A stretch of DNA of 32,449 nucleotides from CBDUBS01 sp965365445 (GCA_965365445.1 CBDUBS010000016.1:1-32449), one strand, 5' to 3'. Positions 24,290 to 32,449 are shown, counted from the stretch's first letter. Notes: generated by a model from the sequence alone, not told the origin. A program made the numbers and translations.

Positions 24290-24947
24290 GTCGGTAAACG
24301 GAACGAATGGTTAAGAATACTTCGGCGGCTTCCATGCATACGCGGTTGCCCCATGCCTGCGCTCGGTTCCGCAGGGCGTCGATGGAGCGAGGATGCGGGT
24401 ACGGCCTTACCTCGCTTACGTAGCAGGCCATCGCCTCCAGCTTTGTCTCCAGTGTTTCACTGATGTCAACGTAGGTATCAGGCATGAACGATCCCGGAAA
24501 CCCCCACTCGGTACTGCTTGCCGTATCGAAAGCCCGCAGGCTAACGATGGAATCGTCTGTAGGCCGCGTAGCAATCAGGAGCGCCTTGAACAGGATCTGA
24601 TGGTCCTGATTGATGTCCCCTCCGTATTGGCAGTAAATGATCTGGGGCTTCACTTCCTGTATGATCTGCTCGAGCGGTGTCACGATCTCTACGAGGGAAT
24701 ATGTATCGAGCCGTTGATCCGGAAAGCCGAGCAACCGGACATCCTGTACTCCCAATCGTTCCGACGCGCGACGTATGTGTTCCTTCTGGTTTACGCCGCG
24801 CTCCCCATAGCGCAACGACTCCCCCTCGCATACGATGACGAAGGTGACTGAATGTCCCGCCCGGGTGTGAAGCGCGACCGTGCCGCCGCATCCCAACAAC
24901 TCATCATCGGGATGAGCGGCAATAACCAGTACCGATGGTTCAGACAT
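24270..24947 (-). CDS. PIG-L/LmbE family deacetylase
   Basis: The product has 225 residues, a usual length for this family. The N-terminal motif AAHPDDE (10-16) supplies zinc ligands H12 and D15, and H116 in NQDH is the third; E16 and D14 complete the active site. Family knowledge: these zinc enzymes remove N-acetyl groups from GlcNAc-containing compounds. Here it could deacetylate a nucleotide sugar or lipid-linked sugar before another modification such as formylation. It overlaps the formyltransferase gene by 8 bp and the sugar transferase by 20 bp, so the three are tightly coupled. No signal peptide, so it acts in the cytoplasm. The substrate is inferred from context. Confidence 0.92.
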   Translation of the reverse strand: MSEPSVLVIAAHPDDELLGCGGTVALHTRAGHSVTFVIVCEGESLRYGERGVNQKEHIRRASERLGVQDVRLLGFPDQRLDTYSLVEIVTPLEQIIQEVKPQIIYCQYGGDINQDHQILFKALLIATRPTDDSIVSLRAFDTASSTEWGFPGSFMPDTYVDISETLETKLEAMACYVSEVRPYPHPRSIDALRNRAQAWGNRVCMEAAEVFLTIRSVYRHGQTPD

Positions 24948-25905
24948 ACGTTTTGAATGTTTTCCTCATCCAGTTTTGATTGCTCAATGTGGGTCCCCTG
25001 AGAACACGACCCCCGCGTTTCTCCACTTCGAGCACAACGACGGCTCCCCGGCCGCACGCCACGAGCTGCCCGCACGCCGTCTTGACCGGGCTGTATACAG
25101 GGCCTATCACCGCACCCGGCTCTCCAAGTGCGGCTTCGGTAGGTAAGAGAGCGGCTTTCCAACAGGTCATCGTTTCTCCTTCTAGACCGCTGAACGCGCC
25201 CGGGTAAGGCCGAGTAAGGGCGCGGATGAAATCATACACCTCGGAGGCCGGTCGACTCCAGTCGATTCCGCCGTCCTGTGGCCTGCGGCGAGGTAACACC
25301 GGATCATCACCCGGCGCCTGGGGATTTCCGGGCCGCAGGCCCCGCGCCAGTTCCGGTAGCAACCGAAGGATCATGCGCGCGTTGCTGGTGGCTACTTTCT
25401 TGTATACCGTTTCGCAGGTGGCGTAGGGGTCGATCGAGATGGTCGTCTGATCGATTACATCTCCTTCGTCGACCCCTTCGGCCAGCCAGATGAGCGAATT
25501 TCCCGTCGTCGTTTCGCCACGGATCAGGGCCCAGTTCACCGGAGCGCTCCCGCGGTTGTGCGGCAGGAGCGAAGCATGCGCCCCGATGGCTCCCAAACGC
25601 GGAATACTAAGTACCTCTGCCGACAGAATCTGGCTCCACCCGATTACAAACAGGATGTCGGGGTTGAGAGCCTGCAACCACGCCACCGATTCGGGGTGGT
25701 TGATGTGTTCGACGGCGCGCAACGGCACACCGTACTGCCGACATATCGTTTCATAATTCGCTGCTGCGCTTCGTTTACCCCGAAGCGACTCGGTCAGCGT
25801 AACCACGCCTCTCACCTGGTACCCTACCCTCAATACAGATCGGAGCGCCCGAATCCCTTCCTGATGGAACCCCACCCATCCGATGCGTAATGGTTTGTGT
25901 CCCAT
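24940..25905 (-). CDS. Formyltransferase family protein (sugar N-formyltransferase-like)
   Basis: The product has 321 residues from the ATG at 25905. The frame opens 51 bp earlier, but that would overlap the aminotransferase; this start leaves a 5-bp gap and begins at the first strand (LRIGWVGF). The core has HASLLPHNRGSAPVNW (110-125) and EGVDEGDVI (143-151). H110 and D146 match the catalytic His and Asp of folate-dependent formyltransferases. The Asn usually two residues before the His is Gly (G108). A C-terminal domain resembling that of methionyl-tRNA formyltransferase follows (IDWSRPASEVYDFIRAL). Its place next to an aminotransferase argues for formylation of an amino sugar with 10-formyl-THF rather than of tRNA. 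Confidence 0.88.
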   Translation of the reverse strand: MGHKPLRIGWVGFHQEGIRALRSVLRVGYQVRGVVTLTESLRGKRSAAANYETICRQYGVPLRAVEHINHPESVAWLQALNPDILFVIGWSQILSAEVLSIPRLGAIGAHASLLPHNRGSAPVNWALIRGETTTGNSLIWLAEGVDEGDVIDQTTISIDPYATCETVYKKVATSNARMILRLLPELARGLRPGNPQAPGDDPVLPRRRPQDGGIDWSRPASEVYDFIRALTRPYPGAFSGLEGETMTCWKAALLPTEAALGEPGAVIGPVYSPVKTACGQLVACGRGAVVVLEVEKRGGRVLRGPTLSNQNWMRKTFKTYV

Positions 25906-25910
25906 AATAC

Positions 25911-27086
25911 TCACGCCGCAGTAGCGGTCCGTGACGCCCTTCGCACGATGCTGCATACGGCTTCAATAACATCTTCCACATCCCGATCGGACATCGCGGA
26001 GTACAGCGGCAACGATACCTCCCTCAGGTACTGGGCATAGGCTACCGGAAAATCTTCCGGGTGGTACCCGTATGTATTGCGGTAATACGGATGAATGTGA
26101 AGCGGGATAAAGTGGACGCTGGCTCCGATTTGGGCGGCTTTCAGTTGTTGCACGAAGGATGCCCGATCGAAAGGCAGTTCCTTCGGTTCGAGACGGAGCA
26201 TGTACAGATGCCAGGCATGTGAAACGTCCGTTCCGGATGCCGGGACCTGCAGGGACGGGTAGTGTTTGAAGGCATCGCTGAAGCGTTCGGCGATGGCGGC
26301 TCGCCGTTCACGCATACGGTCGGACTTACGTAGCTGCGCCAGCCCGATGGCCGAGGCGATATCGGGGAGGTTGTATTTGTATCCCGGAGCCACGATCTCA
26401 TAAAACCATGATCCTTCTGCCGTATACCTTTTCCAGGCATCCTTACTTATGCCGTGCAGGGCCATGATGCGGCACCGTTCGGCCCAGTCGTCGTTATCGG
26501 TGGTAATCATCCCTCCCTCACCCGTGGTGAGGGTTTTCGTCGCATAAAAACTGAAACACGTGAGGTCGCTCAACGAGCCTACGGGGGAACCGCGGTACGA
26601 AGCGGGAAACGCGTGCGCCGCATCCTCGATGACAAACAGCCCTCGTCGACGGGCTACGTCGTGGATGGCGTCCATGTCAGCTGCAAGTCCGGCGATATGC
26701 ACCGGGATGACGGCACGGGTTCGCGAGGTGATAGCCTCTTCCAGAAGTTCAGGACGCAGATTCAAGGTTTCAGGATCAACGTCTACGAATACCGGCCGGG
26801 CATCGAAATACCGTATTACCTCTGCTGTGGCGGCAAACGTATAAGGCGTCGTGATGACTTCGTCGCCCTGCTGCAAACCGGTAGCCTCGAGGGCCAGGTG
26901 CATGGCCGCCGTACAGGAATTAACCGCAATGGCATGTTTAGCCCCTACCTTACGGGCGAACGCTTCCTCGAATTGCCTTGTGCGAGGTCCCGTAGTAATC
27001 CAGCCTGAGGCGAGGCAGGACCGAACTTCCTCCTGCTCGCTCTCGTCGAGGTCGGGAAGGGCAAACGGCAGAAACGTATCTCGCAT
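25911..27086 (-). CDS. DegT/DnrJ/EryC1-type sugar aminotransferase
   Basis: The product has 391 residues, normal for the family. The PLP lysine is K184 in FSFYATKTLTTGEGG. D155 in VIEDAAHA contacts the pyridine nitrogen. SGWITTGP and NSCTAAMHLAL near the N-terminus bind the cofactor phosphate and substrate. Family knowledge: these cytoplasmic enzymes transfer an amino group to keto sugars on nucleotides, typically at C4 after a 4,6-dehydratase (PglE, PseC) or at C3. With the PglF-like dehydratase in the same locus, the likely product is a UDP-4-amino-4,6-dideoxy-GlcNAc type sugar. It lies 5 bp from the formyltransferase start and 25 bp after the GT2 stop. Confidence 0.94.
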   Translation of the reverse strand: MRDTFLPFALPDLDESEQEEVRSCLASGWITTGPRTRQFEEAFARKVGAKHAIAVNSCTAAMHLALEATGLQQGDEVITTPYTFAATAEVIRYFDARPVFVDVDPETLNLRPELLEEAITSRTRAVIPVHIAGLAADMDAIHDVARRRGLFVIEDAAHAFPASYRGSPVGSLSDLTCFSFYATKTLTTGEGGMITTDNDDWAERCRIMALHGISKDAWKRYTAEGSWFYEIVAPGYKYNLPDIASAIGLAQLRKSDRMRERRAAIAERFSDAFKHYPSLQVPASGTDVSHAWHLYMLRLEPKELPFDRASFVQQLKAAQIGASVHFIPLHIHPYYRNTYGYHPEDFPVAYAQYLREVSLPLYSAMSDRDVEDVIEAVCSIVRRASRTATAA

Positions 27087-27111
27087 AGATTCGGTATGAA
27101 AGAATGACGTA

Positions 27112-28200
27112 TCAGGGAGAGACGACGGGGTCGGCTACGGACCGATAGCGTCCGGATGCATGCATTGGAAATGGAAGCGTGGATGGGACGTTCCACTTTT
27201 TACGCCATACCCATAACCCGTACAGACTACCGGTCCCGTATGCCAGATGGAGCACGACGTAAGCGGGGATAACGAATTTCAGTAACGGGAGCTCATGCCG
27301 GGTCGTCCAAAGCCCGGCGGCTAGGCAGGCCGTAAGGTACAGGATGACTACGACCGCCGCTCCGGCCCACCAACCCGAAAGGAACCCCAGCAAAAGGCCC
27401 GCCGCCAGGGTAAGGACGAACAGGATCGGAACCGCTTGCCTCCATGAGGCCACTCCACGGCGCTTCTGGATTACTCGTACCTTGTACAGGCCATACTGGT
27501 AGTATTGCCTCCACAGCCTGCCAAAATCGCTGCGGCTGAAATACATGGAACGTATGGACGGATCAAGCCAGATTTTTCCTCCGTCCTGAACCAGTCGGAA
27601 GTTGAACTCGTCATCCTGGTTTCGAACCAGTTCTTCATCCAAGCCGCCGATTTGCTCGAATACCTCACGCCGATACGCTCCGAATGCCAGCGTGTCCACA
27701 TAGGCTCCGGCGGAACAACCCGTTCGGAAAAGAGCGCTCCCTACTCCGAAGGAAGAACTCTGTGCCAGCGCAATGGCCCGGGCGATCGGGCTGGAACCCT
27801 CGGTCTTCATAGGTCCTCCGACGCAAGCGGCCCGGGTTCGATGAAGCGTGTCTACGCAGCGTCTGATATAGTCCGGTTCGGGTGTGCAATGCCCATCGAT
27901 GCGGAGGATGATGTCTCCCGTGGACTGGCTCAATGCCTTATTGAACCCCATTGGCACGATCCGGCCGGGGTTGTGCAATAACCGAATGCATCGTCCCTGC
28001 GCCGAAAGGGCCATGCGACGCACGATCTCGGCTGTGGGATCTGACGAGGACCCGTCTACAACGAGCACCTCGACCCGATCCGAAGGATAATCCTGATCGA
28101 GCACGGCCTGAAGGCTTCTTTCGATATAGGCGGCTTCGTTTCGCACCGGCATGATGACGGATACGTAAGGAAGGGCCGGAAGGGAGGGTAACTGTTTCAT
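27112..28200 (-). CDS. Glycosyltransferase family 2 (ExoA-like), membrane-anchored
   Basis: The product has 362 residues. The GT-A fold begins with VSVIMPVRNEA (13-23) and has VVDGSSSD (47-54), the DGH metal motif (102-104), and Q195-D-D-E198, where an acidic residue serves as base. RLWRQYYQYGLYK (228-240) is the usual substrate-binding turn. Three membrane segments follow (about 256-273, 277-297, 306-323). This layout matches ExoA-type transferases of exopolysaccharide assembly, acting on lipid-linked intermediates at the inner face of the membrane. It is 6 bp after the adenylate-forming gene. Sugar donor and linkage cannot be deduced. Confidence 0.92.
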   Translation of the reverse strand: MKQLPSLPALPYVSVIMPVRNEAAYIERSLQAVLDQDYPSDRVEVLVVDGSSSDPTAEIVRRMALSAQGRCIRLLHNPGRIVPMGFNKALSQSTGDIILRIDGHCTPEPDYIRRCVDTLHRTRAACVGGPMKTEGSSPIARAIALAQSSSFGVGSALFRTGCSAGAYVDTLAFGAYRREVFEQIGGLDEELVRNQDDEFNFRLVQDGGKIWLDPSIRSMYFSRSDFGRLWRQYYQYGLYKVRVIQKRRGVASWRQAVPILFVLTLAAGLLLGFLSGWWAGAAVVVILYLTACLAAGLWTTRHELPLLKFVIPAYVVLHLAYGTGSLYGLWVWRKKWNVPSTLPFPMHASGRYRSVADPVVSP

Positions 28201-28206
28201 GGCATA

Positions 28207-29592
28207 TCAACCGGATTGAAGCCTCGACACGACGCCTCGCAGCTTGCCGTTGGCAGTACGAGGGACTCGATCCACTACTTCATACAGGATGTGCATACCG
28301 CCGACACGTTGTTGCAACCGTTCGGATATCGTGGATAAATGATCTTTACAGAACCCCTGTCCGGGGGCGATGAGCACGCGCAGCGAGCGTTGATCCTCCT
28401 GTATGATCTGGCTTTCCACAACGGGTAGACCGTAAAATGTGGGGTTGAGCCAGAACACCTTGCGCCCGTCCGGTGTCACGATGAGGTCATTCATCCGGCC
28501 TTCGAGTGCGGAAATGGCCGGCAGGTGCGATCCGCAGCCACACTGGCTGCCGGCGCCTACAGCGCCCCGATCCCCCACCTGATACCGGATGAGCGGCATG
28601 TCGGCATTGAGCAATCCCGTGGCAATGATGCGGCCGGTCTGTCCCGGGTGCGCCCGTGCGTTGCCCTCGTCTTTCAGGATTTCTATCAGACCGGCTTCCG
28701 GCCATATATGCATCCGGTGCGTGCTGCACTCACCACCGGCCGCTGCAATCTCACAGAGGCCATACGTGTTGTAGACTGGGCACCCGAATGCCTGCTCGAT
28801 GGTAATCCGCTGGGTATCGAGCAACTGCTCGGCATTGGTAAAAATCACATTCAGGTTCGGTGGTGTCAATCCCTGTTTCAGCATGGCCGCGGCCAGTACA
28901 TTTGCCGATGAAGGGTAAACCAGCATGTGTGTCGGCTGAAACCGCCGCAGGGCTGCCACGTAGTCGGCTGCCGTGTGCTCCGAAAGGTGATGCGTCGACA
29001 GATACAGCTGATTGAGCGGATGGTTGTAAACCCAGAAGGGTGGGCTTTTCCGGTCGAACGGAGCGACCAGCTGCCCGCCCATTATCGCCCAACGGTCTTT
29101 TAATGAAACCCCATGCTTGCGCCGCATGCGGGCCTCGAAGAGAGCGTACCATTGCCTCACGGTCTCCGGGCGCAGGTACACGCGAAGTGGAGTACCAGTA
29201 GTGCCGCTGGTCGAATCGACGAACATCTTTTTTCGGTCGCAGTCGTCGGCTACGAACGCTTCCGGTTTCCGACGTACCGTTTCCTTTTCGAGGATCGGCC
29301 AGTTCTCCAGTATATCAGAAGATGATGTATCTCCACGTAGCCTGCGGCGCTCCCAGAGGACCCGGTAGTACGGTACACGAGTGGCTGCCCTATGTAAAAG
29401 GAAAGCCAGCCTTTCCTCCTGCCAGGCTTTCCAGTGGTCGGCCGACCATGAATCCCGTTCGAGGGCTTCAGCCACCAAGCGTTCCGTTTCGTTTCCGTAG
29501 CGCAAGTGCTTCAGCCGGTACCCGCGCAGGCTGGCGGCGAGCACTTGAAGGGGGTACGGCATGGCATGGTAGAGGTCAAGCAGCGTGGGCAT
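28207..29592 (-). CDS. CapK/PaaK-like adenylate-forming enzyme
   Basis: The product has 461 residues from the ATG at 29592; the frame opens to 29745, but that would overlap the GT4 gene by 170 bp, while this start overlaps by 17 bp. The ATP-binding loop is STSGTTGTP (127-135). YNTYGLCEIA and LIRYQVGDRG are further motifs of the phenylacetate-CoA ligase branch, and a CGCG segment is conserved in many members. A C-terminal lobe ends in RTANGKLRGV, where Lys should complete catalysis. Family knowledge: CapK-like members occur in polysaccharide loci, but their substrates are mostly unknown. It may activate an acid for acylation of the glycan. No CoA transferase or acyl carrier is visible nearby. 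Confidence 0.88.
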   Translation of the reverse strand: MPTLLDLYHAMPYPLQVLAASLRGYRLKHLRYGNETERLVAEALERDSWSADHWKAWQEERLAFLLHRAATRVPYYRVLWERRRLRGDTSSSDILENWPILEKETVRRKPEAFVADDCDRKKMFVDSTSGTTGTPLRVYLRPETVRQWYALFEARMRRKHGVSLKDRWAIMGGQLVAPFDRKSPPFWVYNHPLNQLYLSTHHLSEHTAADYVAALRRFQPTHMLVYPSSANVLAAAMLKQGLTPPNLNVIFTNAEQLLDTQRITIEQAFGCPVYNTYGLCEIAAAGGECSTHRMHIWPEAGLIEILKDEGNARAHPGQTGRIIATGLLNADMPLIRYQVGDRGAVGAGSQCGCGSHLPAISALEGRMNDLIVTPDGRKVFWLNPTFYGLPVVESQIIQEDQRSLRVLIAPGQGFCKDHLSTISERLQQRVGGMHILYEVVDRVPRTANGKLRGVVSRLQSG

Positions 29593-30679
29593 TCCGTACA
29601 GTCTCCTCGAGTAGGTGATGCCAGCGGGGCAATAATTCCGTCCAGGAAAACGCATCAACTTTGCGCTTCCCGTTTCGGGACAGCCGTTCCGGCAGCGAAG
29701 GTTCGGATAGCAACCGAAGGACGGCCGCTGCCATGGCTTCCGCATCGTCGTCCGGAGTGAGCAAGGCGTCGTTCCCGTTATCGAGCAGATACGGGATACC
29801 TCCTACGCGTGTGCTTACGACCAATACTCCGGAAGCGAGCGCTTCCAACACGCTTACAGGAGTATTATCAACCCGGGTGGTGTTTAAGAAGATGTCAGCG
29901 CGGTCCATCCAGCGAGGTACGTCCTCATGAGGGATGCCTCCCGGAAACGAAATATGTCCGGTTACGCCCAGCCGCTCGGCTTCTCGCCGGGTTCGCGCAA
30001 GGCTTCCATCTTTATCTGGCCCGGCCATGGTGAGGTGAATATCCGGGTGTTGCCGGACGAGAGCCTTTATCACCTTCGGAGCCATCAAGGGGTTATACAT
30101 TTCGTGAAACGCCCTGAGCCAAAGCAATTGCGGCGTCGGACGCTTGCGTAGCCTGTAATGGTACTGACTCGTATGCACCGGATTGGGCAGATACTCAAGA
30201 TCGCTGCGATAGGGCGACATCTGTTCGAGGAGGTAGCGCGAGGGCGCCGTTACGGCCGCCGCCATGCGGAGCAAGCGACGCACGCGTGCGGGATGCACTG
30301 CGGCGAATGACGGTAAATTGCCTCCGTGCAGGGTAAGGATGAACGGCTTGCGCGCTCGCCGAAGGGTCCAGCATACGGCTTCCGCCCAGATGAAGGCCCG
30401 GCCGGAATAGACGTCAACCTGGGCCACATCATAGTCCTCCCGGCGCCGCCAGGTCGTAGACACCATATCAGCAAGCCGACCCAGGGGCGTGGTGGCCGAC
30501 GACGTACATACTACATACCGACCGCTTTGCCTGAGCTGTTCGGCCAGATCTTCGCTGACGCTGAAGTTGTGGCGACGGGTCGATACGTGGGTGCCTACGA
30601 GCAGCACGTTAGGACGATCTCGGGAGATCTCGGAGATCACGGGCGCTTCCGGCAGCACAGCCTCGACAGGATCGCTCAT
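29576..30679 (-). CDS. Glycosyltransferase family 4
   Basis: The product has 367 residues with a GT-B layout. The N-terminal domain starts at NVLLVGTHVSTRRHNFS (24-40). LHGGNLP (118-124) and APSRYLLEQM (145-154) are typical domain features. The C-terminal donor domain has LLWLRAFHEMYNP (185-197) and DNTPVSVLEALASGVLVV (271-288). The usual E-x7-E pair is D271-x7-E279, a conservative change also seen in some family members. Family knowledge: GT4 enzymes transfer a sugar with retention. Its stop overlaps the adenylate-forming gene start by 17 bp and its start overlaps the ligase stop in an ATGA junction. The sugar is unknown. Confidence 0.92.
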   Translation of the reverse strand: MSDPVEAVLPEAPVISEISRDRPNVLLVGTHVSTRRHNFSVSEDLAEQLRQSGRYVVCTSSATTPLGRLADMVSTTWRRREDYDVAQVDVYSGRAFIWAEAVCWTLRRARKPFILTLHGGNLPSFAAVHPARVRRLLRMAAAVTAPSRYLLEQMSPYRSDLEYLPNPVHTSQYHYRLRKRPTPQLLWLRAFHEMYNPLMAPKVIKALVRQHPDIHLTMAGPDKDGSLARTRREAERLGVTGHISFPGGIPHEDVPRWMDRADIFLNTTRVDNTPVSVLEALASGVLVVSTRVGGIPYLLDNGNDALLTPDDDAEAMAAAVLRLLSEPSLPERLSRNGKRKVDAFSWTELLPRWHHLLEETVRNAHAA

Positions 30680-32112
30680 GAAATCGGAAGGGACAGGTAA
30701 CGGCCCCGGTCAGATACCGGGTTTGGGATTCGAACAATGGGCGCCTTTCGTTTCTTTGTGATCGGCAAGGCTCCCAGCTGAAACAGTGCAAACGTCATCC
30801 CGAATGCAAAGGCTGGTGTCGCCAGACGAAACGCGTTGACAGCAAGGAAGAGGAGCGACCAGACGATCAGTGCCGTCACGAAGGCCCTCGATTTCGGATC
30901 CCTCGCCATACGAAAGCGCTGTACCGACGCCCCGAACAGAAAGATGAGAGAAAGCAGGCCAAATGCGCCGTGCTCTGCCAGCATTCTCGTGTATTCGGTA
31001 TGTGTCGCAATGCGGGTGCCGAAGCGTTCTTCACGAATCATGGAGGCCCGTCCGGGACCCACGCCCGCCACGGGGTGCTCCATCCACAACGCGATTTCGT
31101 TCATAGCAATTTTGTCCCGGTTTGAGGGCGACCGGTCTGTGTATCGCTGAGTAAAAGCGCCATGGGTAAAATCATCGAGAACAGGTATCATGATTACCTG
31201 TACGAAAAGTATGAGACCAGCGGCCAAACCTATCATGATCATGCGAGAACGTGCGTCCCGGAGGAGGAACATACCAGAGAGCACTAGGCTCAGGAGAGCT
31301 ATCGCAATACCGCTGCGGGAGAACGTCAGGCCACTTTGCATGATCAGGCCCAGAGCCAGCCCAACCATGAGCAGGCGCTGAACGGCGCTTACTCGCCCGG
31401 AAACGACATAAAACACTGCCAGCAGCGCTCCGAGACCGAGCATCGGTGAAACCTGATTCGGCCCGAAGCCCCCAGCCGTCACAGCATTGGACTCCGTGGA
31501 AAACACCACGTCCCCCATGGCCATCGTCGAAAAGAGGGCTTTCGTAGCAATAGCGGCAACAGGGCCGAGAAACGCCAGAATAATCATACGCAGCCGATCC
31601 GGTGTAATGGTCACCAGGCTGAAAAGCCACGCGCAGAGGCATAGCGCCAGCGGACCGGACAGGTAAAAACTCAACAACTCGATAGATCGGCCCCAGGGAA
31701 TGGTTTGGCCGGATAGCCAGGCCGAGGGCAACAGGAATACAAAAAAGAGGAGCGGCAAGAGAGGGCTCCTTAGCCGATCTGTTCGGGCAAGCGCCACCCC
31801 GAACACCAGGATGATGGCGTATTTTCCGAACTCCCAGTTGACCTGCGCGTGGCACATCCTCCATAAAACCTCAGCTCCGGCAATGTAAGCACCTGTGAAA
31901 GCAACCCGGATCAGGTTTTTGTTATAGGCGGCTACGAGTCCGTATCCGAGGATGAAAAGTGCGTGTAACGTGGCGACATGAGAAGATCGCGACGCTGCGA
32001 CAGCAAGCATACCGTGCGCCAGGAGCCAGAATGCAACCCTGTGCCATCCGATGTGGAACGGATGGAGGACTGGCAACGGGGCGCTACCGGAGACGAGTAT
32101 TCCTGATCTCAT
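30676..32112 (-). CDS. O-antigen ligase/polymerase family (Wzy_C) membrane protein
   Basis: The product has 478 residues from the ATG at 32112; an upstream in-frame start would overlap the next GT4 gene, while this one leaves a 10-bp gap. About ten to twelve hydrophobic segments span residues 25-450. TFSRSGIA (263-270) and a long external loop with NRDKIAMNEIALWMEHPVAG followed by THTEYTRMLAEHG (370-382) are the Wzy_C/WaaL pattern; H371 lies in the conserved loop. Family knowledge: such proteins polymerise or ligate undecaprenyl-linked glycans on the periplasmic face. Ligase and polymerase cannot be told apart by sequence. The junction with the GT4 gene downstream is a 4-bp ATGA overlap. Confidence 0.9.
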   Translation of the reverse strand: MRSGILVSGSAPLPVLHPFHIGWHRVAFWLLAHGMLAVAASRSSHVATLHALFILGYGLVAAYNKNLIRVAFTGAYIAGAEVLWRMCHAQVNWEFGKYAIILVFGVALARTDRLRSPLLPLLFFVFLLPSAWLSGQTIPWGRSIELLSFYLSGPLALCLCAWLFSLVTITPDRLRMIILAFLGPVAAIATKALFSTMAMGDVVFSTESNAVTAGGFGPNQVSPMLGLGALLAVFYVVSGRVSAVQRLLMVGLALGLIMQSGLTFSRSGIAIALLSLVLSGMFLLRDARSRMIMIGLAAGLILFVQVIMIPVLDDFTHGAFTQRYTDRSPSNRDKIAMNEIALWMEHPVAGVGPGRASMIREERFGTRIATHTEYTRMLAEHGAFGLLSLIFLFGASVQRFRMARDPKSRAFVTALIVWSLLFLAVNAFRLATPAFAFGMTFALFQLGALPITKKRKAPIVRIPNPVSDRGRYLSLPIS

Positions 32113-32122
32113 GGTGTCGGCC

Positions 32123-32449
32123 TCAGGAGTTCGGGGACGGCGGTCGGAAAAGCTCCCGTACTGCATCGAGGTAGCGGTCGTAACCGAATCTCCGCGCATG
32201 GAGAATGGCCCTTTCCGACTCGGCTTTCCACAGATCCGGTTGGTCTACGTACTCTCGAATGAAGCGGGCAAACCGATCGATAGCATCGAAGGGAGCGGTA
32301 CGTCCGATTCCAAATTCGCCGAGGTACTGCGGAATACTTCCTACGGCTGATGCCACCGGAACGACGCCGAAAGCCATTGCCTCGCCGATTACTTTCGGCC
32401 ATCCTTCGGATCGGCTCGGCAGGATGAGAAAGTGAGCCTCCGTATATGC
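32123..32449 (-). CDS. Glycosyltransferase family 4, C-terminal part (partial)
   Basis: Only the last 108 residues are present; the frame is open to the right edge of the window, so the N-terminal domain is missing. The donor-site pattern SRSEGWPKVIGEAMAFG with E-x7-E intact, followed by VVPVASAVGSIPQ, identifies a GT4 C-terminal domain. It is the most upstream gene visible in the - strand polysaccharide operon and ends 10 bp before the ligase/polymerase start. The operon therefore continues beyond the window. Confidence 0.88.
   Translation of the reverse strand, partial: AYTEAHFLILPSRSEGWPKVIGEAMAFGVVPVASAVGSIPQYLGEFGIGRTAPFDAIDRFARFIREYVDQPDLWKAESERAILHARRFGYDRYLDAVRELFRPPSPNS

Noticed and set aside
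1..32449. tRNA genes, CRISPR array, insertion sequence ends or prophage
   Set aside because: No cloverleaf, evenly spaced repeat series, transposase or phage-type gene was recognised in reading both strands.

Overview
The window looks like a GC-rich chromosome segment from the Bacteroidota/Rhodothermota side of the tree. The evidence is a PorV/PorQ-type outer-membrane protein, a secreted protein ending in a clear type IX secretion (T9SS) sorting tail (YPNPFNPT motif, positions 21054-23507), a second candidate tail at 442-2442, a TonB-dependent receptor end, and many S1 sulfatases. Genus or species cannot be set from the sequence alone. No rRNA, tRNA, CRISPR array or intact insertion sequence was seen.

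Region 1 (1-14849, all + strand) is a catabolic locus for a sulfated glycan. It starts with the end of a TonB-dependent receptor, a large secreted protein with a T9SS-like tail, and a PorV/PorQ-family barrel. Six Cys-type S1 sulfatases and one GH2 glycosidase follow, mostly with gaps of a few bases or with overlapping ends. Two sulfatases look like lipoproteins and the others carry signal peptides, so the work is extracytoplasmic. Two are PAS-like, two resemble N-sulfoglucosamine sulfohydrolase (SGSH), one is arylsulfatase B-like and one is GALNS-like. The likely substrate carries several kinds of sulfate ester and possibly N-sulfate. No SusD, polysaccharide lyase or sulfatase-maturing enzyme is visible.

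Region 2 (14883-18091, - strand) holds three genes in one direction. These are an unrecognised 336-residue protein with faint sigma-factor-like features, a 74-residue protein resembling the cytoplasmic part of small anti-sigma proteins, and a single-pass membrane protein with three PEGA-like domains and a TonB C-terminal domain. I infer a regulatory or envelope-signalling unit, with low certainty.

Region 3 (18092-18700) has no convincing gene. It contains a run of nested and tandem hairpins ending in a GAAA-loop hairpin plus a T tract on the + strand, which could be a structured RNA or an orphan terminator.

Region 4 (18701-32449, mostly - strand) is a surface polysaccharide locus. It encodes a membrane nucleotide-sugar 4,6-dehydratase, a DegT/PglE-type aminotransferase, a formyltransferase, a PIG-L deacetylase, a PglC/WcaJ-type phosphoglycosyl transferase, glycosyltransferases of families 2 and 4, a CapK/PaaK-like adenylate-forming enzyme and an O-antigen ligase/polymerase. 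The window ends inside another GT4 gene. Together these fit synthesis of a glycan started by an N-formylated amino-deoxy sugar. One + strand gene (21054-23507) interrupts the locus. It encodes a secreted LamG, Ig-like and beta-helix protein with a T9SS tail, and its first 0.9 kb has visibly different codon use.
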